This document shows, in pieces, positions 8,043 through 15,977 of a DNA stretch of 64,000 bases. A model generated the notes under the pieces. That model was not told the origin of the DNA. It saw nothing but the letters and a program-made list of their open reading frames with translations, and searched no databases. Made by a program: the position numbers and the translations under genes. This DNA comes from an uncultured Clostridia bacterium (GTDB taxonomy: Bacteria > Bacillota > Clostridia > Christensenellales > CAAEEZ01). The number at the start of each line of letters is the position of its first letter. Position 1 is the stretch's first letter. The stretch covers positions 62,001-126,000 of the forward strand of contig CAKRNA010000001.1 in assembly GCA_934365195.1 (NCBI GenBank). The letters are read 5' to 3'.

Positions 8043-8813
8043 TTATATTTTCTTTAGTTTTAGTAGTACCAAGCCAAATCCGATAGAAACAACGCCGCAA
8101 ACAATCATCATAGTTGCTACGTTTCCACCAACGCTCTCCCAAGTTAAACCGATAATAGTTGCAACGGTGAATGGCAAAACGAATAGTTTTGGGTACTCGA
8201 TAATGTACTTAACAAGCATTGCGCCAAACAAAGCGTAAACAACGCTGGCAAACGCAGGACTAAAAGCCGGATTTGCAAATACCGGTTGCAACGGAATAAA
8301 CGCAATTACACCGATAATTATCATTAAAGTAGTAACAATTGATGAAGTAGCAATTGCAACCGTGCTAATAATTTCACCCTCTTTAGTACCTGATTTAACT
8401 CCTGCAATCTCTTGTGCATTTAGTGCGCAAGGAACTTTTAGGTTAGATAGGTTACCGGTTACAAAGCCTAGGTAACTTCCGCCCCTACCAAGCATACCGC
8501 AATAAATAAATACTTCGGCAACAGCGCCTAAAAATTGTGATAAAATAAACAACCATACACTACCATTTCCAAGCACCTTAAAATCTACCGTAGTGTCAAA
8601 AATTGCACCTATAATAAACGGAACGGAAAGCAACAAAATAAGAATGCCGCCCATCCATAGTTTACCGACTTTGTGCATTGACTTGTCGTACTTAGTAGGC
8701 TCTTGACTTATATAACTGTACTTGTAGTCGCTACTAGCCTCGGTAGTAGCCGCAACAGTAGTGGTTTCCACCGTGGTTTCAACAGTTTCGTTCGTAACTT
8801 TATTTTCGTCCAT
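8043..8813 (-). CDS. Polytopic membrane protein (transporter partner)
   Basis: This 256-residue protein starts with a hydrophilic Thr/Glu/Val-rich tail of about 50 residues and then has about six hydrophobic helices. I do not recognise a family with certainty. The start is the ATG at 8811-8813, with GGAGG nine bases upstream and 2 bases after the stop of the preceding gene; a TTG at 8826-8828 would overlap that gene and is less likely. Being directly coupled to the DUF5058-like gene and followed by an M20 peptidase suggests a two-component membrane transporter for the peptidase substrate. This is inference. Confidence 0.7.
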   Translation of the reverse strand: MDENKVTNETVETTVETTTVAATTEASSDYKYSYISQEPTKYDKSMHKVGKLWMGGILILLLSVPFIIGAIFDTTVDFKVLGNGSVWLFILSQFLGAVAEVFIYCGMLGRGGSYLGFVTGNLSNLKVPCALNAQEIAGVKSGTKEGEIISTVAIATSSIVTTLMIIIGVIAFIPLQPVFANPAFSPAFASVVYALFGAMLVKYIIEYPKLFVLPFTVATIIGLTWESVGGNVATMMIVCGVVSIGFGLVLLKLKKI

Positions 8814-8815
8814 AA

Positions 8816-9598
8816 TTAAAACCTCCAACTAGGTACGTACATAGCGCAAAGCATTGCGGATACCATACCGATTAACATACTAAACGAGATAGAGAAGTTC
8901 TTTAACCATTTTTGTTTGCACTTCTTTTCTAAAACGTAAAAAATAAATGCTGCTACAAAACTAGTTGCCATAGCAATTAACGGAATAGGCGTAGCATTAG
9001 TTGGATTACCTGCCTGGTCTACTCCTGGGAATCTAAGTTTTGAAAAACCAAGAGAAATATACGAGCAGATAAGTCCTATAAACATACCGGCAAATACAAC
9101 GTTGCCAAATTTAGGGTTACCAGTCGTAACCTTTTTAACGCCCTTATCAATCTTGTGATAGAATAACAGCACGGTTACGATACCGCCCAAAATTGCTATA
9201 GTCATAATAAAAGCAATAGTAGCAAATATTTGCGGAGTAATCGCTACATCACCTAATGCTGCCCCCGATCCTACAGTTGCTTGAATTGCAACGTTTGCTG
9301 CGGTAACTTCGTAGTGAAGCGCACCAACGACCGACAACCTTAGCCAAGGCAATTGAATGCCCAAACTTCCTGCCAAACTGAATACGCCAATTAAAATACT
9401 GACAGACGGCAAAATAGAGAAAATCAAACTAGACGAAATAGTCTTGTTCAAAACCTTTTTCTCCATACCGATTTTTACACCTTCACGGTAAGCCCTTATC
9501 AAAAAGAAAAACGCTTGTGCCAGCACTACCGCCACCACAGAACCGCAAAGAACGTACATTTGCCACGAATTAGCAAGCACGTTATTTACAAAATCCAT
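8816..9598 (-). CDS. DUF5058-like membrane protein
   Basis: This 260-residue protein has about six membrane helices. The block SSLIFSILPSVSILIGVFSLAG followed by LPWLRLSVVGALHYE is what I associate with the DUF5058 family, which has no proven function and often sits beside peptidase genes. An AAGGAGATAAAGTT site precedes the ATG at 9596-9598. It is the first gene of the unit that includes its membrane partner, an M20 peptidase and a phosphoribosyltransferase. A transport role is plausible from context only. Confidence 0.72.
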   Translation of the reverse strand: MDFVNNVLANSWQMYVLCGSVVAVVLAQAFFFLIRAYREGVKIGMEKKVLNKTISSSLIFSILPSVSILIGVFSLAGSLGIQLPWLRLSVVGALHYEVTAANVAIQATVGSGAALGDVAITPQIFATIAFIMTIAILGGIVTVLLFYHKIDKGVKKVTTGNPKFGNVVFAGMFIGLICSYISLGFSKLRFPGVDQAGNPTNATPIPLIAMATSFVAAFIFYVLEKKCKQKWLKNFSISFSMLIGMVSAMLCAMYVPSWRF

Positions 9599-9636
9599 AA
9601 CTTTATCTCCTTAAGTTTAACTTAAATATAAAAGTA

Positions 9637-9665
9637 ATTATATCACAATACAATTTTATTTACAA
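9637..9665 (-). promoter_or_regulatory. Promoter of the DUF5058-M20 operon
   Basis: On the minus strand TTGTAA (9660-9665) lies 17 bases from a perfect TATAAT (9637-9642), about 40 bases upstream of the first gene. Confidence 0.65.
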
Positions 9666-9689
9666 TAAAAATTTAACAACATTTAATTA

Positions 9690-9719
9690 TAAAAAACAAG
9701 AGCGGATTACTCCGCCCTC
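9690..9719 (-). terminator. Terminator of the RsgI-like lipoprotein gene
   Basis: A GC-rich stem (about 9699-9706 with 9711-9718, one wobble pair on the minus-strand RNA) has a 4-base loop. It is followed on the minus strand by a T-run, about 65 bases after the stop of the lipoprotein gene. Confidence 0.75.
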
Positions 9720-9781
9720 GCTTTTGGGTTATTTATTTGTTAGGATTTGGTTATGCAATTTTAAAACTCTTTCAAAAGGTT

Positions 9782-11305
9782 TTAGTTACCTTTAGCAAAC
9801 TTTATTAGATAATCCTCTCTTGCTTTTTCATAAGCGCCCTTTATCTTTTTGTTTTGAGCGTCAATCTCAGCCTTTTGCTCCGGAGTTAGTGCTCTGTCAA
9901 CGTAATCTGCAAATGCTTTTTCAACGTTTGCGTTTTGAGTATTTAGCATATTACTTACGTAGTCTACCATTTCGTTCATATCCTTGAAGTCCTCGGTAGG
10001 TGCTGCAATTTCAGGTAAGCCAAATACCTTGTTCATTGCGTTAGTAGCGGTAACGTATCCTCTTACTGCCGAGGTTATGCCTGCCTTAGCGCCGTTGAAG
10101 TGTTTTACAACTAAATCGTTAATTTCCTTGTAAACGTCTTGATGAACGGTATCGAACCATCTATAGAAGTTAGCAAGTGCATCGGCGTGTTCATTTAGAT
10201 CTAACTCATCATAATTATTGTAGAATTTGTCAAAACCTTTCAAAACCGACTCGTAAGTAAATCTGCCGTCTACTTTCATACTATCTAGGAAAATTTGTTT
10301 TGCTGCCTTGCCTTCCTCGGTGTTATTGAATAGTTCGTCAGCGCAGGCGTAAACCATATTATCTAATTGTGTTTGACCTTGCCTGGTTGTAGGAGCGGTT
10401 TTAGCGTACTCTTTAGCCTTTTGGAAAGTGTCGTTTGCACTTATGATGATATTGCTAAGCGTTTCTTGTGCGCCTACGTAAGCATTTTTAGCAAGAAGTA
10501 CTGCCCTATATTTTCCTTTATCAAGTTCGTTGTACACTTTGTTAAGTTCGTCTTGTGCTTGTTTTTGGATTTCAAGCGCTGCTTTTTCAAGTTCTGCTAC
10601 GATACCCTCAACGATAACGTCGCATTTTTGGTTAAGTTCATACAAATAGCGATTTAATTCAGTCATATCCATTTGAACAGCGGTTTCCATTTTGATAGTA
10701 CCGTTGCTCATAGTAACCACGGTTTCAACAAGCATAAATTTACCAACGGTCAATTTAGCAACTGCTTGTTTGGTTTCAGCATCGGCATTAGACTCTGCAA
10801 CGTTTTGTTTGTAAGCGTCTAGTCTTGCTTGCCAAGAATTAGAAACACCGTCAATAACCTTAACTGCTACTTTTTCAGCCTCGGCAACACCTAGTTGAAC
10901 TTTTTTAGCGGCAGCGTTTACGCTAGATACAAGTTTTGCTTGCAAGTTTTCGTTTATCTTACCTGCTTTGTCAAAAGCAACTACTTTAACGTCGTCGTTA
11001 GCCGTTGAAATATAGTTTAGTTCAAAAGACAACCTGATAATCTCGTCTACCGCATCGTCAACGTTTTTGCCCACAACTTTTGCGTTAAGTAAAAGTTTTT
11101 CGGCATCGTCGTTGTTTGCTACAACGCTTATTACCTTATTATTGGTATCAACTACTAAGTCGATATTAGGGTTAATATCTATATTAACGTACGAAGCGTT
11201 TTTAACCGGATCTTTGTCGGCTTTCGGGCTACAACCCACTAAACATGTGGTAAAAATAGCCACAACCATCATAAGAGCCAAAATTTTTGGAACAATTTTT
11301 TTCAT
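9782..11305 (-). CDS. Lipoprotein with RsgI-like domain
   Basis: This 507-residue protein begins with a lipoprotein signal (basic start, hydrophobic core, lipobox LVGC with Cys at about residue 25). Residues about 40-130 contain INPNIDLVVDTNNKVISVV followed by ANNDDAEKLLL and a VDDAVDEII helix. These match the extracellular middle domain of RsgI-type anti-sigma-I factors, which opens with INPSIEL and VISV motifs. The rest is helical and rich in Ala, Lys and Glu, with no recognised domain. There is no N-terminal cytoplasmic anti-sigma domain, no transmembrane helix apart from the signal, and no sigI gene in the window. It stands alone with its own terminator. A sensing or cell-wall binding role is possible but unproven. 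Confidence 0.8.
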   Translation of the reverse strand: MKKIVPKILALMMVVAIFTTCLVGCSPKADKDPVKNASYVNIDINPNIDLVVDTNNKVISVVANNDDAEKLLLNAKVVGKNVDDAVDEIIRLSFELNYISTANDDVKVVAFDKAGKINENLQAKLVSSVNAAAKKVQLGVAEAEKVAVKVIDGVSNSWQARLDAYKQNVAESNADAETKQAVAKLTVGKFMLVETVVTMSNGTIKMETAVQMDMTELNRYLYELNQKCDVIVEGIVAELEKAALEIQKQAQDELNKVYNELDKGKYRAVLLAKNAYVGAQETLSNIIISANDTFQKAKEYAKTAPTTRQGQTQLDNMVYACADELFNNTEEGKAAKQIFLDSMKVDGRFTYESVLKGFDKFYNNYDELDLNEHADALANFYRWFDTVHQDVYKEINDLVVKHFNGAKAGITSAVRGYVTATNAMNKVFGLPEIAAPTEDFKDMNEMVDYVSNMLNTQNANVEKAFADYVDRALTPEQKAEIDAQNKKIKGAYEKAREDYLIKFAKGN

Positions 11306-11662
11306 TGTAATTTACCTCGCTTTTACAAATCTAACTAATAAACAGCACGAGATTTCCATTTATTAGAATTTTTTTAAAAAAATTAAAAAATTTTAATTTG
11401 CGATTTTTTTACTTTTTATAGCACTTATCTTTCTAAATAATAATTAAAATTTTTGTTTGCGATTTTCACTTTTGTAACAATTATTTTGCTTAATAATAAT
11501 ATAAAATTCTATTTACAAATTCCCACTTTTTGATATTTATTTAAAATAAACAAAAATTACAAATTCTTACCTTAAAAAACACCGAAAAATGAAATTTGCG
11601 GGCAAAATCACCCAAAATAAGCAAATTTTTTGAATGATTTTAATATATAATTTGGCTGAACC
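11306..11662. other. Intergenic AT-rich stretch between divergent genes
   Basis: This spacer of about 360 bases separates a minus-strand lipoprotein gene from a plus-strand membrane protein gene. It must hold the promoter of the former, but I could not pick one confidently among the many A/T runs. No gene or structured RNA was seen. Confidence 0.5.
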
Positions 11663-11691
11663 TTGACATTAGTTTTTTTATTTTGTATTAT
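11663..11691 (+). promoter_or_regulatory. Strong sigma-A promoter
   Basis: A perfect TTGACA (11663-11668), a 17-base spacer and TATTAT (11686-11691) lie 26 bases before the start codon of the 574-residue membrane protein. Confidence 0.85.
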
Positions 11692-11717
11692 AGAGTTATA
11701 TAATATTAGGGGTGTAT

Positions 11718-13442
11718 ATGGAAGAAAAAATTACTTTGGACACCGCCGTGGTAGAAAACGTTCCCGAAACACCTACCAAACAAAAGGCGGAAATTTTTAA
11801 CCAAAACGTTAGGCTTGACTATTTTAGAAAACCTGACAATGCAAAAACAAAATCACTTAAAGTTTTACTTAACTTGCTAGTTATAGTATTTTTAGCAATG
11901 TACGGTCTTATCCTTTCTTTTGCTATCGAAACCAAAAATAGCGACGGAATACCTACTTTTGCGGGCACAGGCTACTATGAATTTGACAATATCCCGTCAG
12001 AACTGAAAACGACTAAAAAACTAGCGACTTTCGATTTGAAGGCAGAATACGGAATCGGTAATATCGTTGGCTATAAAGTATTTAACTACGATACCGGAAA
12101 AATGGATTTGAAAATCGGCGTCGTTCAAAGCAAGGATAGTAAAACGGTTACTTTCACAAACGGAACAGTCGTTCCTACAAGCGAAGTATTAGGCAAGTAC
12201 GCTACTAGCACCGATACGGACTTCTTGTACTCTATGATGACCAACAAAGCCACCTATATCTACTGGTGCATTTTCCCGATAATCGTGTTCTTTATCATAA
12301 GTATCAGTTGTTACTTTATCCTTTACCCAAGGAAAGTTAATCTTGTATTCTTTGACGAAATGTTCAAAAACGATGGTGACGACAGCGTTAAATCAACCGT
12401 TACGCTTAACGCTCAACCTCAACAAGTGCAAACTGCTGAACACGACGAAAACATCACCGAATATGCGCCTGAGGAGGACGAGGACAGAATTGCAGGTACT
12501 GAGTTTGAAACTTTCTACACTACTACTCGCTCCAAAAACGGCGAACTATTTGCACGTGTACAAAAGTATCCTGACGCAGTAAACAGCCTGAAAGAAACCG
12601 GCGCTACCGATATGGATATTATCCGTATGAATATGGTAGGTAATACCGAATTTAACGCACTATTAACCTCGGCTCACCGTGAAAAAGCATTGACTTTGGA
12701 GGAGATTATCGCTTATATTTCCACTTTTGACGACGTTTATTGTTTAAAGAAGAGAGGCGCTATCAACTGGACTTATAAGTACAAATCTAAGACTATTATG
12801 ATAGTTAGAAGTAGCGGAAAAGACTTTAAGGTTTCCTTCAAAACCTACCCTGACGCTGCTGAAAAACTAAACAACGTTTACCACGCAATCGAAGACTCCA
12901 ACTTCCCAAGCGGTCCGTACTGGTTTATGTTTAACGACCTTAAAAACTTGTCCGCTCCCGTTGCAAAATGGCTAATTAAGGAATCTTACCTAATCTCCGT
13001 TTTCCAAGAGACGAAGGCAGAATTGTTGCGTTCTGACAAGACTTTAAGCGAACTAGGTATTGATAGTACCGAGATTAAAGCGCAAATCGATAGCGGAGTA
13101 AATATCCTAACTTACGACAAGTTTGCTGTGGTTGCCCACAAGATTGACAAGACGAAAGTTAGTCTAACTACTCTACTTGACAAAGAAATTCCTAACCTTG
13201 ACATCGACGACTACGTAAAAGAGGCGTTCTACATTGTAAACGGTAGGGACGACCTTGGTATCAGTTTGCTATTTACTAAAGGCGCAAGCGAACAACTTAT
13301 CAATGCTTTGTGCATGGAGGTTGAAAACTTCTGTACCACCGCAATAAGCAAACAAGATATTGCTCCATCGGTAAGAGCACCAAGACAAAAAGAGCAAACA
13401 GCCGTAAAAATGGTAAAAAAGACCACTTCTAAGAGGAGGTAA
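11718..13442 (+). CDS. Two-TM protein of unknown function
   Basis: I do not recognise this 574-residue protein. Residues about 46-68 and 178-201 are hydrophobic helices (including LKVLLNLLVIVFLAMYGLIL and IYWCIFPIIVFFIISISC). They enclose an outside loop of about 110 residues. A large C-terminal part, about residues 205-574, would be cytoplasmic. This part contains an acidic stretch, a KYPDAVNSLKETG segment and a related TYPDAAEKLNNV segment, which may mark an internal duplication, and ends in a basic KKTTSKRR tail. The ATG at 11718 follows an AGGGGTG site; an in-frame GTG two codons upstream overlaps that site. A 32-residue membrane peptide gene follows directly and shares its terminator. 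Confidence 0.85.
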   Translation: MEEKITLDTAVVENVPETPTKQKAEIFNQNVRLDYFRKPDNAKTKSLKVLLNLLVIVFLAMYGLILSFAIETKNSDGIPTFAGTGYYEFDNIPSELKTTKKLATFDLKAEYGIGNIVGYKVFNYDTGKMDLKIGVVQSKDSKTVTFTNGTVVPTSEVLGKYATSTDTDFLYSMMTNKATYIYWCIFPIIVFFIISISCYFILYPRKVNLVFFDEMFKNDGDDSVKSTVTLNAQPQQVQTAEHDENITEYAPEEDEDRIAGTEFETFYTTTRSKNGELFARVQKYPDAVNSLKETGATDMDIIRMNMVGNTEFNALLTSAHREKALTLEEIIAYISTFDDVYCLKKRGAINWTYKYKSKTIMIVRSSGKDFKVSFKTYPDAAEKLNNVYHAIEDSNFPSGPYWFMFNDLKNLSAPVAKWLIKESYLISVFQETKAELLRSDKTLSELGIDSTEIKAQIDSGVNILTYDKFAVVAHKIDKTKVSLTTLLDKEIPNLDIDDYVKEAFYIVNGRDDLGISLLFTKGASEQLINALCMEVENFCTTAISKQDIAPSVRAPRQKEQTAVKMVKKTTSKRR

Positions 13443-13444
13443 GT

Positions 13445-13543
13445 ATGACAAGAATAGGCTTAAAATTTAGAATTTTCTGCATGGCAGTCACAGTTTTAGG
13501 TGCTACTTGTATTTACTACGGCATTCAAGCAGGACTTATCTAA
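13445..13543 (+). CDS. 32-residue single-TM peptide
   Basis: A short ORF encodes a 32-residue peptide with a basic start (MTRIGLKFRIF) and one hydrophobic segment (CMAVTVLGATCIYYGIQAG). It starts 2 bases after the stop of the upstream membrane protein, and a near-perfect AGAGGAGGT ribosome binding site overlaps the end of that gene. A strong terminator follows 23 bases later. The strong translation signals and placement make it more likely real than chance. No family is recognised; it could be a small subunit of the upstream protein. Confidence 0.65.
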   Translation: MTRIGLKFRIFCMAVTVLGATCIYYGIQAGLI

Positions 13544-13566
13544 TTAGCAAATAAGTTAAAATAATT

Positions 13567-13597
13567 AAGACTAACGATTTTCTTCGTTAGTCTTTTT
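13567..13597 (+). terminator. Terminator after the 32-residue peptide gene
   Basis: An 11-bp perfect stem (13567-13577 with 13584-13594), a 6-base loop and a T-run on the plus strand. Confidence 0.9.
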
Positions 13598-13685
13598 ATT
13601 TTCATTATTTTTTTCTTTTAAGTTTAATCATTCCGTGTAATTTGTTCTTTTTGTACTTTTAAGTTATCGTTTTGCTTAACCATTT

Positions 13686-14354
13686 TTACATATTTACTTT
13701 TATGGTAGAGGTTTCGGTTATTCCTGATTTGGAAATCACCTCCAAAGTAATTTCTCCCGCCTTTAAGTCACTAGTAAGTTTTAAGTCGTTACCTCGCTCG
13801 TAGTCAAGATACTTTCCGTCAAACCGCATATCCATCACCTTTAATATTTCCCTCTTTTTAACGTCTAAAACAAGGCTTGAAACGGTGCTTTTCGTGGTAA
13901 ATCTAAGCGTTAAATCGCTGGTGATACTTTTTGTTTTATCATTGCTTTTAATGGTGAATATCACCCCGTCGTTATCTAAGTTTATCACCACGTCTTCGCC
14001 TGTTAGAAGGACGGGCTTATCCCCTTTGTTTACTACCCTTACGCTGATTTCCGCCTTTGCTTTGCCTCGCTTTGCCATAACCTCCACGGTCGTATTGCCT
14101 ACGCTTTTACCGATTATTTCGCCTATGCCGTTTACAACCGCAATTTCCTCGTTTTTAGAAGAATACAGCACCTCGTTACTAATTGCGTTGTTCGGCTCGT
14201 ACTTTACGTTAAGAGGGATTTTTTCGCCTACCTCCACAACCACGTTGCACGGCACGATAAACCTATCTATTTGGTCAGGGAGCACGTTGTTACTGCACCC
14301 CGCAACCCCTACTGCAACTAACACTAATACTACAACCGTAAGAAACTTTTTCAT
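13686..14354 (-). CDS. Lipoprotein with Big2-like domain
   Basis: This 222-residue protein has a lipoprotein signal ending in VAGC (Cys about residue 20). Residues about 35-110 look like a bacterial Ig-like fold of group 2. They contain VEVGEKIPLNVKYEPNNA, then SSKNEEIAVVNGIGEIIGKSVGNTTV, the usual order of a Big2 domain. The remaining C-terminal half is beta-rich with no recognised domain. A GGAGG site precedes the start. It is a surface-anchored protein of unknown role that may bind or scaffold envelope components. Confidence 0.82.
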   Translation of the reverse strand: MKKFLTVVVLVLVAVGVAGCSNNVLPDQIDRFIVPCNVVVEVGEKIPLNVKYEPNNAISNEVLYSSKNEEIAVVNGIGEIIGKSVGNTTVEVMAKRGKAKAEISVRVVNKGDKPVLLTGEDVVINLDNDGVIFTIKSNDKTKSITSDLTLRFTTKSTVSSLVLDVKKREILKVMDMRFDGKYLDYERGNDLKLTSDLKAGEITLEVISKSGITETSTIKVNM

Positions 14355-14649
14355 ATTTTCCTCCGCTTATATTATTTACGCTTTATTCGGTTTTATAACA
14401 AAACGCAACTTTTTACTACTGCTTTTTCGTTATTTTCTACTTACGACAACTACAAGCCCTCCTTAATTTGCGGCTTAACCAACAAAATCAATTACTCACC
14501 GTCTAATTTTCCCTTGTTGGCACTCCTCCAAACCGCTACGCCTTACCGGTTGTTTTTTTTGTCTTTTAACTATTAAAAAACTTGCTCTTTCCCCCCAAAA
14601 AAACCTTTGATTTATTTCTCCACTTTCGTTAAGTTTACGATTTTTTACA
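14355..14649. other. Gene-free stretch
   Basis: About 295 bases between two minus-strand lipoprotein genes hold no plausible gene. The plus strand is poor in G, and short C-rich and T-rich runs occur. Upstream elements of the Big2-like lipoprotein gene should lie in its first 100 bases, but no convincing promoter was picked. Confidence 0.45.
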
Positions 14650-14700
14650 TAAAAAATACGCTACCGTTCACTTTTCAAACATATAGTAAACAGTAGCGTT
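14650..14700 (-). terminator. Terminator of the 320-residue lipoprotein gene
   Basis: ACGCTACCGTT (14658-14668) pairs with AACAGTAGCGT (14689-14699) with one wobble, and the loop is about 20 bases. A T-run follows on the minus strand. Confidence 0.75.
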
Positions 14701-14730
14701 AAAGTTGATTTTATTTTTTAATTCAACATT

Positions 14731-15693
14731 TTATGGCTTTCTGAACTCAAACTGACTCATAGGTAATTCTTCCGGATCGTGAGAGAAGTAAGCGGTGGAA
14801 GTAAAACTACACTCTTGTCCGCCCATTACTGATATTTTGTAATTCTCCGTTACGTCCATTTGCCTGATATAACCACTCTTCCACAACTTGAAAGTAACTG
14901 ATAAACCATCAAAAGTTACGTCGTTAGCGGTAGTTGGAAAAGTCGTGCCATAACGAGTTTTTAGTGCAATTATTCCACGTCTTTGTGCGGTAGCCTCTTG
15001 AAGCGTCTCGTTTTTGAATACAAGTTTGATTTCGATAAAGCCGTTCTTGTCCTCGCTGACTTTAGATTTTTCAACGTCGATAGTTGCGTTATCGATTTTG
15101 TAAATTGAAACAGCCTCTAAATCTAAGAAGTACTTTTCCATAAAACTATCTTTATTCTCATAGGTTTCATACACAAAGTTGCTATCGGCAGATGTTGGAT
15201 AACCGTTGTTGTCCTCGCCTATTTCCTTTTCGCTATATTTTACCAAATATGGATTTTTTGCATTTGGATCGTACATCATTTTTACAATGCTGTTACCTGC
15301 AGATATTCCTACCTTGGATTTGCCTATTGCAGAATCCTCATAGTAGATTTTATCGGTATTAAGTAATGTGTTTTTGTTCTTAATATAGGTAGTATATACC
15401 TTTTGGTCCATATCAAGATATTTGCTCTTAGCAGTACCGGTGGTTAGCATTCTGTACGCTACGTTATCGTACTTTGCAAAATTTTTCACCAGTTTACCAT
15501 AAGCACTAAGCACGCTGTCGCTATCGGTAATTTTGTCTAGTTTGTCAACGTCTAGCCCGTAATATTCCCTCTTGCCGAACTCCTCGGTAAAACTATTTTC
15601 CAAACTAAACTTCTTACAACCTGCTAAAGTAAAGGTCAAAGTTGTAACAACAAGTATAAGCATAGCAAAAATTGTAAATCTTCTCTTTTTCAT
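14731..15693 (-). CDS. Lipoprotein of unknown function
   Basis: This 320-residue protein has a lipoprotein signal (MKKRRFTIFAMLILVVTT then LTFTLAGC, Cys about residue 25). The mature part is rich in Lys, Asp, Tyr and Asn, with alternating strand-like stretches and no domain I recognise. The ATG at 15691-15693 follows an AGGTTTGAG site; the 14-residue upstream extension would break the signal peptide. It is a single-gene unit between its own promoter and terminator, divergent from the large phosphoesterase gene. Confidence 0.82.
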   Translation of the reverse strand: MKKRRFTIFAMLILVVTTLTFTLAGCKKFSLENSFTEEFGKREYYGLDVDKLDKITDSDSVLSAYGKLVKNFAKYDNVAYRMLTTGTAKSKYLDMDQKVYTTYIKNKNTLLNTDKIYYEDSAIGKSKVGISAGNSIVKMMYDPNAKNPYLVKYSEKEIGEDNNGYPTSADSNFVYETYENKDSFMEKYFLDLEAVSIYKIDNATIDVEKSKVSEDKNGFIEIKLVFKNETLQEATAQRRGIIALKTRYGTTFPTTANDVTFDGLSVTFKLWKSGYIRQMDVTENYKISVMGGQECSFTSTAYFSHDPEELPMSQFEFRKP

Positions 15694-15723
15694 ACTCAAA
15701 CCTTTTAAATAATTTTTTCTTCT

Positions 15724-15752
15724 ATTATAATACAAAGCACTTTAATTTTCAA
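15724..15752 (-). promoter_or_regulatory. Promoter of the 320-residue lipoprotein gene
   Basis: On the minus strand TTGAAA (15747-15752), a 17-base spacer and a perfect TATAAT (15724-15729) lie 30 bases upstream of the start codon. Confidence 0.75.
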
Positions 15753-15923
15753 CCAAAAATTCACTCCCCACTAGTTTTATGTGGTTTTTTGCGTTTTATT
15801 TCTCTTTTTTTAATTTTTTTAAAAAATTTTAAGTATTGCACCACCGAATTTAAACAAAACGGTCGTAATATTTTAGTTTTTTTTACTATATAAAATATAT
15901 ATAAATAAAAAAATAAATATATA

Positions 15924-15951
15924 TTGATTAAATTTTATTTCGTGATATAAT
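15924..15951 (+). promoter_or_regulatory. Promoter of the large phosphoesterase gene
   Basis: TTGATT (15924-15929), a 16-base spacer and a perfect TATAAT (15946-15951), 26 bases upstream of the start codon. Confidence 0.75.
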
Positions 15952-15977
15952 GTAAGAGAGCATTTTGGAGGATGATT

